Origin: Treponema sp.
GTDB lineage: Bacteria > Spirochaetota > Spirochaetia > Treponematales > Breznakiellaceae
Reading direction: 5' to 3'
Assembly: GCA_009784935.1 (NCBI GenBank)
Contig: WQXI01000026.1
Location: 1 to 33,005 of the forward strand
DNA: 33,005 nt
The notes beneath the pieces were generated by a model. That model saw only the letters and a list, made by a program, of their open reading frames with translations. It made no database searches and had not been told where the DNA came from. Below, one piece after another: positions 13,936-22,480 of the stretch (its first letter is position 1; each line of letters begins with the position of its first letter). Position numbers and translations under genes: made by a program.

Positions 13936-16392
13936 ATGGCAAAATATCCTTTTGATACAATCGAGCCCAAATGGCAAAAATATTGGGCAGATAACAAAAC
14001 ATTTAGGACAGTTGAAGATCCTGCTATTCCCAAAGAAAAGCGCCGCTATGTGCTTGATATGTTCCCTTATCCTTCGGGGCAGGGGCTTCATGTAGGTCAT
14101 CCGGAAGGCTATACAGCTACAGATATTTACTGCCGTTATCTTAGAATGAACGGTTATAATGTGCTTCATCCTATGGGTTTTGACTCTTACGGTCTTCCCG
14201 CAGAAAATTATGCGATTCAAACCGGAACTCATCCTGCTGTAACAACAGCTGCAAATATTGAAAGGTTTCGCCAGCAGATAAAAACGCTTGGTTTTTCGTA
14301 CGATTGGGATCGCGAAGTTGATACATCGGCAGAAGACTACTACCGCTGGACACAATGGATATTTCTCAAACTCTATGAAAAAGGACTTGCTTACGAAGCG
14401 GAAAGCCCGATCAACTGGTGTCCTTCATGTAAAACAGGTCTCGCGAACGAAGAAGTAAAAGACGGTCTTTGCGAACGCTGCGGCGAAAAAACAACCCGTA
14501 AAAGAATTCGTCAATGGATATTAAAAATTACCGCTTATGCCGAACGCCTGCTCGCAGACCTTGACGGCTTGGATTGGCCGGAACCGGTAAAAATGATGCA
14601 GCGCAATTGGATCGGACGCAGCGAAGGCGCCAATGTGTTTTTTAAAGTCGACGGGCACAACGATTCACAAATCGAGATTTATACAACTCGTCCCGACACG
14701 CTTTTTGGCGCGACATATATGGTTCTTTCGCCGGAACATCCGCTTGTAGAAAAACTTACAACCCCCGAACAGAAAAATGCAGTAAATTCGTACATCGAAG
14801 CTGCAGCGCACAAAAGCGATCTTGAACGCACCGATCTTGCAAAAGAAAAAACCGGCGTGTTCTGCGGCGCATACGCGGTTAATCCTGTAAACGATCAAAA
14901 AATTCCGATATGGATAGCGGATTATGTTTTAATTTCTTACGGCACCGGCGCTATTATGGCAGTTCCTGCGCATGACGAAAGAGACTGGGAATTTGCAAAA
15001 ACGTTTAATCTGCCGATAGTGCAGGTTGTCGCTGACGAAAAACCGCAGGCAGGAAAAGATTATTCCGGTACGCCGGCGTTGTGCACAGCCGCTGACGGTT
15101 TTTCTGTAAACTCGGGAGAGTTTACGGGTTTGCCCACGGCAGAAGCAAAGAGCCGAATTACTGCATGGCTCGAAGAAAAAAAAATTGGTAAAAGAGCCGT
15201 AAATTTTAAATTGCGCGACTGGATTTTTTCACGCCAGAGGTACTGGGGTGAGCCGATACCTGTCGTGCATTGCGCCGGCTGCGGTATTATCCCGTTGTCA
15301 GAAAGCGATCTGCCGCTTAAACTGCCGAATGTTAAATCTTACGCGCCGACAGGTACGGGCGAATCTCCGCTTGCGGCAATTGATGAATGGGTTAATACTG
15401 TATGCCCAAAATGCGGCGGAAAAGCAAAACGCGAGACCAATACAATGCCTCAGTGGGCTGGTTCATGCTGGTACTATATCCGTTATCTTGATCCAAAAAA
15501 CGATAAAGAATTTGCCGCAAAAGAAAAAATCGATTACTGGCTTCCTGTAGATCTTTATGTCGGCGGCGTTGAACATGCTGTTTTACACTTGTTGTACAGC
15601 CGTTTTTGGCACAAGGTGTTATACGATATAGGTCTTGTAAACTCTGTTGAGCCTTTTCAGCGGCTTGTTAATCAGGGAATGATTTTGGGCGAAGACAACC
15701 AAAAGATGAGCAAGAGCCGCGGAAACGTAATTAACCCCGATGATGTTATAAAAGAGTACGGGGCTGATTCACTGCGTATCTATGAAATGTTTATGGGACC
15801 TCTGGAAGTAAGTAAGCCGTGGAACATGTCAGGTGTCACAGGAGTGTCACGTTTTCTGGAACGGTTATGGGCAATTAGTGAAAAATGCAATCCTGCAGAG
15901 CAGAATAATAATGCAGCTTCGCAAGACGAAAACGCCCTAATAAAGTTATTGCACCGGACAATCAAAAAGGTGAGCGAAGATACAGAGTCCCTTAACTTTA
16001 ACACTGCGATCAGTCAAATGATGATATATTCAAGCGAACTCGCAAAATTGCCGGAAATTCCAAGGGAACTGTGGGAACCGCTCGTTATAATGGCAGGAGC
16101 CTATGCGCCTCATTTATGCGAAGAATTATGGGAAAAATTAGGGCATAAAAAGTCAGTTTCGCTTTGTTCGTGGCCTGTATTCGATCCAAAACTTACTGTT
16201 TTTGACGAAGTAACCATAGTGGTTCAGGTAAACGGTAAAATCCGTGATAAATTTACCGTTGCGGCAGGAACTGCAAAAGAAGAACTGGAAAAGACAGCTC
16301 TTACCCTGCCCGGCGTTCAAAAATGGATAGAAGGAAAACCTGTAAAAAAGGTTATAGGCATAGCTGACAAACTAGTCAGTATTGTGTTATAA
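13936..16392 (+). CDS. leuS: Leucine--tRNA ligase
   Basis: Charges tRNA-Leu with leucine in the cytoplasm (class I synthetase). The HIGH motif appears as HVGH (52-55) in [19 protein letters not shown]. The KMSKS motif is exact (590-594). The Zn-binding region ([14 protein letters not shown] with CERCGEK) and the CP1 editing domain ([35 protein letters not shown]) are present. The 818 residues fit bacterial LeuRS. GGAG lies 6 nt before the start. A promoter for the next gene is embedded in its last codons (16364-16393). Confidence 0.97.
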   Translation: MAKYPFDTIEPKWQKYWADNKTFRTVEDPAIPKEKRRYVLDMFPYPSGQGLHVGHPEGYTATDIYCRYLRMNGYNVLHPMGFDSYGLPAENYAIQTGTHPAVTTAANIERFRQQIKTLGFSYDWDREVDTSAEDYYRWTQWIFLKLYEKGLAYEAESPINWCPSCKTGLANEEVKDGLCERCGEKTTRKRIRQWILKITAYAERLLADLDGLDWPEPVKMMQRNWIGRSEGANVFFKVDGHNDSQIEIYTTRPDTLFGATYMVLSPEHPLVEKLTTPEQKNAVNSYIEAAAHKSDLERTDLAKEKTGVFCGAYAVNPVNDQKIPIWIADYVLISYGTGAIMAVPAHDERDWEFAKTFNLPIVQVVADEKPQAGKDYSGTPALCTAADGFSVNSGEFTGLPTAEAKSRITAWLEEKKIGKRAVNFKLRDWIFSRQRYWGEPIPVVHCAGCGIIPLSESDLPLKLPNVKSYAPTGTGESPLAAIDEWVNTVCPKCGGKAKRETNTMPQWAGSCWYYIRYLDPKNDKEFAAKEKIDYWLPVDLYVGGVEHAVLHLLYSRFWHKVLYDIGLVNSVEPFQRLVNQGMILGEDNQKMSKSRGNVINPDDVIKEYGADSLRIYEMFMGPLEVSKPWNMSGVTGVSRFLERLWAISEKCNPAEQNNNAASQDENALIKLLHRTIKKVSEDTESLNFNTAISQMMIYSSELAKLPEIPRELWEPLVIMAGAYAPHLCEELWEKLGHKKSVSLCSWPVFDPKLTVFDEVTIVVQVNGKIRDKFTVAAGTAKEELEKTALTLPGVQKWIEGKPVKKVIGIADKLVSIVL

Positions 16393-16393
16393 T
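16364..16393 (+). promoter_or_regulatory. Putative promoter of the GH10 gene inside the end of leuS
   Basis: CTGACA (16364-16369), an 18-base spacer and TGT-TATAAT (16385-16393), an extended consensus -10 overlapping the leuS stop codon. Predicted start is about 16400, 8 nt before the ATG at 16408. Confidence 0.65.
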
Positions 16394-16407
16394 TTTTACT
16401 AATACAA

Positions 16408-18564
16408 ATGAGTACTCAGGCGAACGATCCATATTTCCGCGAAGATCCTGGAAGCGGCAGAGACAGGCTTTCTGTTTATAAGTTTGATCTGGATAACAAT
16501 TTTTCTGTTTGGAAAGCGTGGCGTACCAGTGACGGGCGCGTACTTCCCAATGCCAACAGCGGTTTCGAACTCATAAATGATCCGTTTGATGTAGGCAGTC
16601 TCATTATGATAACCTCTTATTTTGATCCTTCCATTGCGGGAAAAGCCTTTGGCGGTTTTGGCATAAGAGCGCCGATTGATCCTGCTCTGGTTTTAGATAA
16701 CCAAACATTCGTTGAGTTTGATCTTTTCTATCCAAAGAGCGCCATAGGCAAATATATGAGATTCGAAATCTGGTCTACATCTTCCGGGGGCGAGGGATTT
16801 CAGGGAGAAGCAGGTTATGTTGGAACCAACAAAGCGCAGGTTTATATCAGAACTTCCGATATCGAAAGTCTCGGTCAAATTAAACCGGAATGGATAGGTT
16901 ACCATGACGGCGAAACTTGGTATAAAAAAACTATAAGCGCTGTGACTCCTGTTTCGTCAGGCACATGGGAATATCTTAATATTGATTTACATACCGAAAC
17001 AGGCACAAAACTTGACGGCGATTATCTTTTAATCGGCAATATTCAGATAACCAAGGGCGACCCAAAAGGAAAGCCGATTCCGGATGTAGTAAACTCCAAA
17101 AGTTATCTGGATGTTGAACCTTTAAGAAACAGATATAACCTAGAAAACGGACATTATCTTGTAGGTACAATCGGAGCAGGTGATGTAGACCCTAAATCAA
17201 TCAGGGGCTGCCATTTTGAGATATTTGCGGACAGAAATAACCTCAAGCCGGAGTGTCATCTAAAACCGCCAAAATGGCTCATTGAAGATTTCCCAAAATT
17301 CAATTTTAGGTATGAAAATGACAACAGCGATTGCAATGAATGGAATCTGCCGACAGAAGCGTATCGGAAGGTGAGGGACGCAGGCAATGGCAAGTATAAA
17401 TTACATGGGCATTGTCTTGCATGGATTAATCAATCTCCGCCATGGATGAGACAATTACAGCCCGAGACTGTGACTTCTATGCAATGGAATCCCAATGGGC
17501 TCTATTTTACAGGCGGATCAAATGCTGTGGGACCTTACTTAAAAATAGGCAAAAAAACAGCCCGCCGGATTTATTTTAATCATATACTTTATGTATTACG
17601 CCATTTTATGACAACAGATCCAAGGTATGGATCATCCAAAGAACGCGGTATTATTCCGTTCCATTCATTTGATGTTGTCAATGTAGAAATACATGAGAGC
17701 AGACACAGTACCATCACAAAAGATCATCCAAATGAATGGAAGACAGCATTAAGGCATGTATCATGGCTTATGGCGATGACAGATAATGATATTGACGACA
17801 TCAGGCAGAATTACATGTATTTGCTTTATAAGTACGCTCACATTGCAGTTCCAAACGCGCAAATGGCAGAAAAATACAAGGCAGGTTACAACGATCCGGA
17901 AATTATTCCCGATTATATGAAGCTTGATAATCATGATGACAGCGGAAGCATTGACGCTTATATAAACGAAAACCCGCCTATTCTTGTTTACAATGACTAC
18001 GAAATTAATGTCTGGTCCAAGATGAAAGTGGCATATAACATGATCAAGGAACTTAATACTGCATGGCGAAGCGATCCATTGTATGACGGCAGAAATCTGG
18101 TCGAATGTATCGGGATACAGGGACACACGACTGTTAATCCGACTATTGCGAGCCAGAATCAGCGGGCTGTTGCATTGTTTGCCGACCTTATAGAAGAAGG
18201 ATTGTTAAATTCTATTTGTTATTCGGAAGTTGATGTAAGACAGCCAGACGGCGCGCCGGGCGGCGAAGCGCTTGCTCCTTCTATCTTAAATCAAAAGCAA
18301 GCTGATTCTATCGCTTATCAATACGCGCTTTTCTTTAAAATATTAAACAAGTATAAAAAATATATAGATCATATAATTATCTGGAGCCCTTACGGTTCAT
18401 CATGGATGGACAGCTATGTGCTTTTTGATCACGAAAAAATGGCAAATCAGGCATATTATGCGGCAATAGATCCTGACAAATTTATTAAGGGGCATTCGTA
18501 TTTAGATAAATATTTTGAAGGTGAATACGAAAGGCTTAATGACGAAAACAACCCAAGCGCTTAA
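16408..18564 (+). CDS. GH10-family glycosidase (endo-1,4-beta-xylanase-like) with N-terminal beta-sandwich region
   Basis: A 718-residue protein. Residues about 1-215 look like a beta-rich carbohydrate-binding-type region. Residues about 240-700 align with GH10 (beta/alpha)8 xylanase blocks: HGHCLAWINQSPPWM (333 onward), FDVVNVEIHES (D422), LVYNDYEINVW, CIGIQGHTTV, SEVDV with nucleophile candidate Glu607, and IIWSPYGSSWMDSYVLFD. The usual acid/base motif is DVVNE. Here Asn425 is followed by Val426 and then Glu427, so the acid/base is displaced by one position. The histidine usually found in WHxQ is also replaced (WINQ). There is no signal peptide, and an in-frame stop 15 nt upstream excludes a longer start. 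There is no Shine-Dalgarno either. It may act in the cytoplasm, may be secreted by another route, or may be catalytically altered. Family assignment is firm; activity is uncertain. Confidence 0.82.
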   Translation: MSTQANDPYFREDPGSGRDRLSVYKFDLDNNFSVWKAWRTSDGRVLPNANSGFELINDPFDVGSLIMITSYFDPSIAGKAFGGFGIRAPIDPALVLDNQTFVEFDLFYPKSAIGKYMRFEIWSTSSGGEGFQGEAGYVGTNKAQVYIRTSDIESLGQIKPEWIGYHDGETWYKKTISAVTPVSSGTWEYLNIDLHTETGTKLDGDYLLIGNIQITKGDPKGKPIPDVVNSKSYLDVEPLRNRYNLENGHYLVGTIGAGDVDPKSIRGCHFEIFADRNNLKPECHLKPPKWLIEDFPKFNFRYENDNSDCNEWNLPTEAYRKVRDAGNGKYKLHGHCLAWINQSPPWMRQLQPETVTSMQWNPNGLYFTGGSNAVGPYLKIGKKTARRIYFNHILYVLRHFMTTDPRYGSSKERGIIPFHSFDVVNVEIHESRHSTITKDHPNEWKTALRHVSWLMAMTDNDIDDIRQNYMYLLYKYAHIAVPNAQMAEKYKAGYNDPEIIPDYMKLDNHDDSGSIDAYINENPPILVYNDYEINVWSKMKVAYNMIKELNTAWRSDPLYDGRNLVECIGIQGHTTVNPTIASQNQRAVALFADLIEEGLLNSICYSEVDVRQPDGAPGGEALAPSILNQKQADSIAYQYALFFKILNKYKKYIDHIIIWSPYGSSWMDSYVLFDHEKMANQAYYAAIDPDKFIKGHSYLDKYFEGEYERLNDENNPSA

Positions 18565-18588
18565 ATTTTAAATCAGAGTAACAAGCAT

Positions 18589-18623
18589 AAAAAAAAGACT
18601 GGTTTTACAACCAGTCTTTTTTT
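18589..18623. terminator. Bidirectional intrinsic terminator
   Basis: An A-run (18589-18596), stem GACTGGTT (18597-18604), loop TTAC, stem AACCAGTC (18609-18616) and a T-run (18617-18623). The symmetry serves both the GH10 gene and the convergent small membrane protein gene. Confidence 0.92.
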
Positions 18624-18636
18624 GCGGTTAATTTAA

Positions 18637-19023
18637 TTAAGCGCTTTTTGATGCTGATATGAGTGCGCCCAGTACCATTAAGTGTGTAGCTAACTGTACC
18701 AGATAGGCAAGCAAGTTTGGCTTTGAGCCTAATGGGTGGATGATGTCAACGATTACCATGAATACTACCCAAACGATAATAACGATAAGCATCAATAATT
18801 CGATATTTGGAATAGCAATCCTGAACAATTGCAGAAGCAGTAATACGCCTGCAATAAGACCGATAACCGATAAGATTGTTGTGACAATACCTACGATGTT
18901 TCCGCTGAAAATAGCAGAAGACATTGTGTGGAAGTCACCACCGTTGCTAAAGCCCAAAATACCGTTTGCAAACAGGTAAAGAGCAACCGCAATGTACAGT
19001 AATAAATTACCAATTCTATCCAT
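18637..19023 (-). CDS. Small four-helix membrane protein, unknown function
   Basis: A 128-residue, almost wholly hydrophobic protein with about four transmembrane helices (roughly 5-25, 41-65, 72-95, 103-123) and very few charges. No family motif is recognised. It has one of the best ribosome binding sites in the window (AAAGGAGG 7 nt before the ATG) and a clear -10, which suggests strong expression. It is a stand-alone gene between the GH10 gene and the Nif3-like gene, ended by the shared bidirectional terminator. It is probably a conserved treponemal membrane protein, but no function can be assigned. Confidence 0.8.
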   Translation of the reverse strand: MDRIGNLLLYIAVALYLFANGILGFSNGGDFHTMSSAIFSGNIVGIVTTILSVIGLIAGVLLLLQLFRIAIPNIELLMLIVIIVWVVFMVIVDIIHPLGSKPNLLAYLVQLATHLMVLGALISASKSA

Positions 19024-19044
19024 AGTTTAAATCCTCCTTTTGAC

Positions 19045-19073
19045 ATTATACAGCAATCTTTAATTTTTGTATA
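19045..19073 (-). promoter_or_regulatory. Putative promoter of the small membrane protein gene
   Basis: On the minus strand TATACA (19073-19068), a 17-base spacer and consensus TATAAT (19050-19045). Predicted start is about 19038, just upstream of the AGGAGG ribosome binding site. Confidence 0.55.
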
Positions 19074-19193
19074 CTATATTTAAACCTAGATAACCGTTCT
19101 TTCTTCAATATTTCGTTAAAAATGCTAAAATACACAAATATAATACAAAGCCTCTATAGCATACTTTTCTGTCTATTCTTTCTTTCTCTAATA

Positions 19194-19202
19194 TGGTAGA
19201 AT
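19194..19202 (+). promoter_or_regulatory. Putative extended -10 promoter of the Nif3-like gene
   Basis: TGG-TAGAAT (19194-19202) with no convincing -35. Predicted transcription start is base 19209, exactly the G of an in-frame GTG. The rest of the 19074-19193 gap is AT-rich with no gene or RNA structure seen. Confidence 0.5.
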
Positions 19203-19208
19203 TTGATT

Positions 19209-19982
19209 GTGAGTACAGAAATTACAACAGCCAAATTGGATGCATTTTTTAGAAATATTCTCGATATAGAAGGATTTTCTTCCGCTGATGATTCTTTAAA
19301 CGGGATCCAGATCGATAATGACGGAAGTCCTGTCCGGAAGATCGCATTCGGCGTTGACGCTGCAATGGAAACATTTGAACAAGCAGCTGTAAAAGGCGCA
19401 GGTTTACTCTTTGTTCATCATGGATTGTTTTGGGGCAAATCTCTTAGAATTACCGGAGGTTTAAGAAAACGGGTTAAGTTCCTTATCGATAATAATATCT
19501 GTCTTTATGGCGTGCATTTGCCGCTGGATCAGCATCCAAAATTCGGAAACAATGCAGTTTTGGCAGAACTTCTTGGACTGGAAAATATTGAACCTTTTGG
19601 AGTATACAACGGAAAAAAAGTAGGCTATAAAGGAACTTTTCCAAAACCTGTTACAATTGACGAAGCTGTCAAAAAGATAAATTTTAATGGAAGGCCGCCT
19701 GCCGGTATTTTTCCGTTTGGGAAAAAAGAATGTACAACTGCCGCAGTTGTTTCCGGCGGCGCATCTAATAATGCGCGTGATGCAATTGCAGAAGGCGTCG
19801 ATTTATATGTGACGGGCGAAAGTTCGCATAGTGTTTATCATGAATGTTTAGAAAACAAACTTAACATGATTGCCGGCGGTCACTACAATACAGAGGTATG
19901 GGGGCTTAATGCCATTATGAAACAATGTATAACAGAACTTGGCATTGAAGCTGAGTTTTTGGATATTCCTACAGGATTGTAA
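19209..19982 (+). CDS. Nif3-like dinuclear metal-binding protein (DUF34)
   Basis: A 257-residue protein of the Nif3/YbgI/DUF34 family, which forms toroidal hexamers with a two-metal site. Conserved pieces are the NGIQID start block, LFVHHGLFWGK (metal-binding HH), GVHLPLDQHPKFGNN, VSGGASN, DLYVTGESSH, and the closing GHYNTEVWGL. It is sometimes annotated as GTP cyclohydrolase I type 2, but the real role is unsettled (a metal-handling role has been suggested). A TTG at 19203 is in frame two codons earlier. GTG at 19209 is preferred because the promoter puts transcription start there and no ribosome binding site exists for either. Confidence 0.88.
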   Translation: MSTEITTAKLDAFFRNILDIEGFSSADDSLNGIQIDNDGSPVRKIAFGVDAAMETFEQAAVKGAGLLFVHHGLFWGKSLRITGGLRKRVKFLIDNNICLYGVHLPLDQHPKFGNNAVLAELLGLENIEPFGVYNGKKVGYKGTFPKPVTIDEAVKKINFNGRPPAGIFPFGKKECTTAAVVSGGASNNARDAIAEGVDLYVTGESSHSVYHECLENKLNMIAGGHYNTEVWGLNAIMKQCITELGIEAEFLDIPTGL

Positions 19983-20013
19983 TTTCATTACTGTAATTGG
20001 CATTACTGTAATT
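19979..20013. promoter_or_regulatory. Tandem ATTAC-N-GTAAT palindromes before lspA
   Basis: The 13-base word CATTACTGTAATT occurs at 19986-19998 and again at 20001-20013. Each contains the symmetric core ATTAC-T-GTAAT, and a further GTAAT half-site lies at 19979-19983. The centres are 15 bases apart. A plausible -10 TATATT (20026-20031) with start about 20038 follows, so a protein bound here would cover the -35 region of lspA. Alternatively the two copies can pair with each other as an AT-rich hairpin followed by T-rich sequence and end the Nif3 transcript. Sequence alone does not decide. Confidence 0.5.
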
Positions 20014-20053
20014 TTTATTTTTTACTATATTTTACTTATTAAGGAGCATTTAA

Positions 20054-20602
20054 ATGATTAAGTTTTTTAAAGAGAATTTTACAAAAGAAAAAGCTCTGCC
20101 GTTATCACTTACGGCAATTATAATTTTGCTGGATCAAGTTACAAAGTTAATTATTGTAAAAATTAAACCTGAACTTGGATTAATAAAAGATGTTTTTGAC
20201 AACGGTTTTTTATGGATTTGGCATGTACGGAATAAAGCCATAGCCTTTAGTATCGGAGAAAATCTTCCGGAAGCTGTAAAACCTGCGCTTTTTATAGTTG
20301 TTCCTATTCTTGTTCTGTGTTTTCTTGTGTGGTATTTCTTTAAAACAAACGAGTTTACAACACTACAGCGCTGGGCCGCGGCGGGAATCATCGGCGGCGG
20401 TCTTGGTAATATTGCGGATCGTATTTTTAGGCCTGACGGGGTTGTCGATTTTATCAGCGTAAACTTTTACGGCTTTTTGGGCTTTGACCGCTGGCCTACC
20501 TTTAATGTTGCAGACTCATCTGTAGTCGTGTGCTGTATATTACTGCTTGTTTCTATGTTTATTCCCGTAAAAAAAACCCAAAAGGAAACGCCGAATGAAT
20601 AA
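20054..20602 (+). CDS. lspA: Signal peptidase II (prolipoprotein signal peptidase)
   Basis: A 182-residue inner-membrane aspartyl protease that removes signal peptides from diacylglyceryl-modified prolipoproteins. It has about four transmembrane helices and the conserved blocks LLDQVTKLIIV, VRNKAIAFSI, GGGLGNIADRIFRPDGVVDF and FNVADSSV. Asp132 and Asp154 are the catalytic pair by family position. The usual NxGAAFG loop reads NKAIAFSI. AAGGAG lies 7 nt before the ATG. It overlaps the following small gene by eight bases. Lipoproteins abound in spirochaetes, and a predicted one lies at 2000-2866. Confidence 0.95.
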   Translation: MIKFFKENFTKEKALPLSLTAIIILLDQVTKLIIVKIKPELGLIKDVFDNGFLWIWHVRNKAIAFSIGENLPEAVKPALFIVVPILVLCFLVWYFFKTNEFTTLQRWAAAGIIGGGLGNIADRIFRPDGVVDFISVNFYGFLGFDRWPTFNVADSSVVVCCILLLVSMFIPVKKTQKETPNE

Positions 20603-20894
20603 AAAAATTAATACATTATTGTTTGTTCTTGGAGCGACTTTATTCAATATAATTGTTGCTCTTGCCAGCTTTGTTTTACTGTTAATTTTTTACGTCAGAG
20701 TCCTGCATCCGGTAATCCAGACAGGGCAGGATTGGGCTTTTGCCTTGATATTTTTGTTTTCTATCGCAATTTCTATAATTGTTTACCGTATTGTTTTAAA
20801 GATTCTAATAGAGAAAGTTAACGTAGAAAAATATTTTGACCCGATTTTTGTGAGGAAAGGTTCTAAGAAAAAGCCGCCTCAGAACCCGTCATGA
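20595..20894 (+). CDS. Small two-helix membrane protein overlapping lspA
   Basis: A 99-residue protein with two transmembrane helices (about 7-33 and 47-71) and a basic, Pro/Lys-rich C-terminal tail. By the positive-inside rule both ends should be cytoplasmic. It starts inside the last codons of lspA, with AAAGGAAA in lspA as ribosome binding site, so the two are translationally coupled. No family is recognised. The coupling hints at a role with signal peptidase II or lipoprotein maturation, but this is inference. Its stop codon interlocks with that of the convergent aat-like gene (TCATGA). Confidence 0.75.
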   Translation: MNKKINTLLFVLGATLFNIIVALASFVLLLIFYVRVLHPVIQTGQDWAFALIFLFSIAISIIVYRIVLKILIEKVNVEKYFDPIFVRKGSKKKPPQNPS

Positions 20895-21617
20895 TCTGAA
20901 TAACCGGATAAATTCTTCCGGGGTAATGTCTACAGCTCCGAGCTCGTTTTTGTAGTTTAAAGGCATACCCATGTCAAAAAACGTAAAACCCTGTTCCTGC
21001 AGGTAATGGGTTGTTTTGATTATCTGAACAGTCCCTGCGTTATCTTCCTCATAAAACCCCGAATAGCTTGTGTAGACATTCCCGCAGATAATGCCAAACT
21101 CGCCTGCCGCCAGTTTTCCGTCACGGTAAAGCGCAAAGGACGTTGGGTACAAATCGCCCGCCGGTGCAGAAGCGCGTATCTTTCTAATTGCGTCAACCAG
21201 AGGGGGTGTAAGCCAGTCCGAGCCGTGCTTTTCTATACAGCGGTTAATGATATAGTCAAAATCCGAATCCGCTCTAAGCTCATAATGCTTGATTAACCGC
21301 CGAACAGACCTTTTTATATGCAGATTTTCGAAGAAAAGAGCAGAGCGGACAACATGCAGTTTGGGGAGTACTATATAGTAGGGATTCTCGTTTTCCTGGG
21401 CTATATCCATGGACATGACCAAAAACCCGGCTTCCATGAGCCTAGCTATAAAAGCAGGGGTAAAATTTTCGGCAATGCAGAACTCCTCGCTGTAGCCGGT
21501 TGCCAGCATTGCGTCAACTATCATATGGCAGTCGTCATTCGGGGAGATATAAATATAACCGGAAATGGTGTATTTTAAATTGGCTGTTTCCACCGCAGTT
21601 TCCCTCTGTTCCCCCAC
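20889..21617 (-). CDS. aat: Leucyl/phenylalanyl-tRNA--protein transferase family protein
   Basis: A 242-residue protein matching the Aat fold. It has the N-terminal GYIYISPNDD, the VLPKLHVVRSALFFENLHI block, RSVRRLIKHYELRADSDFDY, HGSDWLTPPLVDAI, an ASFALY-like strand (PTSFALYRDGKLAAGEFG), and the closing NELGAVDITPEEFIRLF. Aat transfers Leu or Phe from tRNA onto N-terminal Arg or Lys, creating degradation signals for ClpS/ClpAP. The canonical terminal DxQ...HLxSLGA appears as DMGMPLNYKNELGA, so substrate preference may differ. The start is GTG at 21617 with AGGA about 11 nt upstream. It is divergent from rpmH. Confidence 0.78.
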   Translation of the reverse strand: MGEQRETAVETANLKYTISGYIYISPNDDCHMIVDAMLATGYSEEFCIAENFTPAFIARLMEAGFLVMSMDIAQENENPYYIVLPKLHVVRSALFFENLHIKRSVRRLIKHYELRADSDFDYIINRCIEKHGSDWLTPPLVDAIRKIRASAPAGDLYPTSFALYRDGKLAAGEFGIICGNVYTSYSGFYEEDNAGTVQIIKTTHYLQEQGFTFFDMGMPLNYKNELGAVDITPEEFIRLFRS

Positions 21618-21646
21618 TTGACCATTTTTCCTGTTTATTCTAAACT
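21618..21646 (+). promoter_or_regulatory. Putative promoter of the rpmH operon
   Basis: TTGACC (21618-21623), a 17-base spacer and TAAACT (21641-21646). Predicted start is about 21653, giving a 65-nt leader that ends in AGGAGA before the ATG at 21718. The -35 abuts the start of the divergent aat-like gene. No DnaA boxes were noticed in the gap. Confidence 0.45.
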
Positions 21647-21717
21647 AAGTAATCAGTTTAGTCTTTATTAGAACTATGGTTTGCTGTAGCAAATCTTAAT
21701 ATACAGGAGATGATACC

Positions 21718-21873
21718 ATGAAACGCACTTATCAACCCAGTAAAGTAAAAAGAAACCGTAAATTTGGGTTTCGTGCCCGTATGAAGACCAAGGGCGGGAG
21801 GCTTGTTTTAAAGCGCCGCAGAGCAAAGGGACGAATAAAGTTATCTGTTTCTGACGAGAAAAAGCCCTATTAG
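21718..21873 (+). CDS. rpmH: 50S ribosomal protein L34
   Basis: A 51-residue, highly basic ribosomal protein. It begins [20 protein letters not shown] and continues with [19 protein letters not shown], the invariant L34 pattern. Typical L34 is 44-47 residues, so a few residues are added at the C-terminus (SVSDEKKPY). AGGAGA lies 8 nt before the ATG. It is the first gene of the rpmH-rnpA-yidD-yidC-khpB operon, a very widely conserved order. Its stop codon lies at the point where rnpA must begin. Confidence 0.97.
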   Translation: MKRTYQPSKVKRNRKFGFRARMKTKGGRLVLKRRRAKGRIKLSVSDEKKPY

Positions 21874-22243
21874 TATAGAGAATAGCTCCTTCCGCTTTAA
21901 ACGGGAGGAACACTTAAAAAAAAGGAAGGAAATTGGGGAAGTTTTTGGGAAAGGAAAACGGTATAGCTGTAACGGAGCAAGGCTTTTTGTATTAAAGAAT
22001 GATTTGCCCGGTAACCGTATCTGTTTTACATTTTCCCGCGGTTACGGAAACGCCGTTTTCAGAAACCGTTCCAGACGCCTTGGCCGTGAAGCTTTTAGAT
22101 TGATAAAAAACCGTCTTATATGCGGATTTGATTTTATTTTACAGGTTTTTCCGGATAAAGAAGAACCAAAAAAGAAATTAGTTTTATCTGACAGAGCAAT
22201 GCAGCTGGAAACCCTTTTTACCAAAGCTGGTTTAATAAAATGA
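21869..22243 (+). CDS. rnpA: Ribonuclease P protein component (non-canonical start codon)
   Basis: The protein subunit of RNase P, which matures tRNA 5' ends with the RNA subunit. The conserved parts are [20 protein letters not shown], the central [20 protein letters not shown], and the RNR box [16 protein letters not shown]. The frame is open only from 21839, after a TAA. Between there and the conserved N-terminus there is no ATG, GTG or TTG. The first such codon is a TTG at 22004, which would delete the N-terminal third of the protein. Candidates are ATT at 21869 (overlapping the rpmH stop as ATTAG), ATA at 21875 and CTG at 21845 or 21851. ATT is chosen as an initiator known from infC, with a weak GAG 10 nt upstream; the exact start is uncertain. 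It overlaps yidD by ATGA. Confidence 0.85.
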   Translation: MSIENSSFRFKREEHLKKRKEIGEVFGKGKRYSCNGARLFVLKNDLPGNRICFTFSRGYGNAVFRNRSRRLGREAFRLIKNRLICGFDFILQVFPDKEEPKKKLVLSDRAMQLETLFTKAGLIK

Positions 22244-22479
22244 AGAAAATAGCGCTTATTTTTATACGCTTTTATCAATATGTTATTTCTCCGCATTTTC
22301 CGCCGGTTTGCAGGTATTATCCCAGCTGTTCTGTTTATGCCTATGAAGCTGTCAGCAAACATGGCTTTTTGCGCGGTTCCTATATGGCAGTAATGCGGAT
22401 ACTTCGATGTCATCCGCTTCATCGCGGCGGATATGATCCTGTTCCGGAGTTGACCGAAAATATTTTTGTAAGGAAATAA
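22240..22479 (+). CDS. yidD: Membrane protein insertion efficiency factor YidD
   Basis: A 79-residue YidD protein with [50 protein letters not shown] and GGYDPVP, including the conserved cysteines. It assists YidC-dependent insertion of inner-membrane proteins and is attached to the membrane by an amphipathic N-terminal helix. It overlaps rnpA by four bases (ATGA) and precedes yidC by one base. Confidence 0.96.
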   Translation: MKKIALIFIRFYQYVISPHFPPVCRYYPSCSVYAYEAVSKHGFLRGSYMAVMRILRCHPLHRGGYDPVPELTENIFVRK

Positions 22480-22480
22480 A

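Noticed and set aside
16380..16420. Read-through fusion of leuS with the GH10 gene
   Set aside because: The two are in the same frame and separated by only five codons after the leuS stop, but a near-consensus promoter for the second gene covers this point and leuS already has normal length.
21618..21717. Replication origin next to rpmH
   Set aside because: rpmH often lies near dnaA and oriC, but no DnaA boxes, AT-rich unwinding cluster or dnaA gene was seen; aat is the neighbour.
22004..22243. rnpA starting at TTG 22004
   Set aside because: This would remove the conserved N-terminal part of the RNase P protein, which is intact in the same frame upstream.
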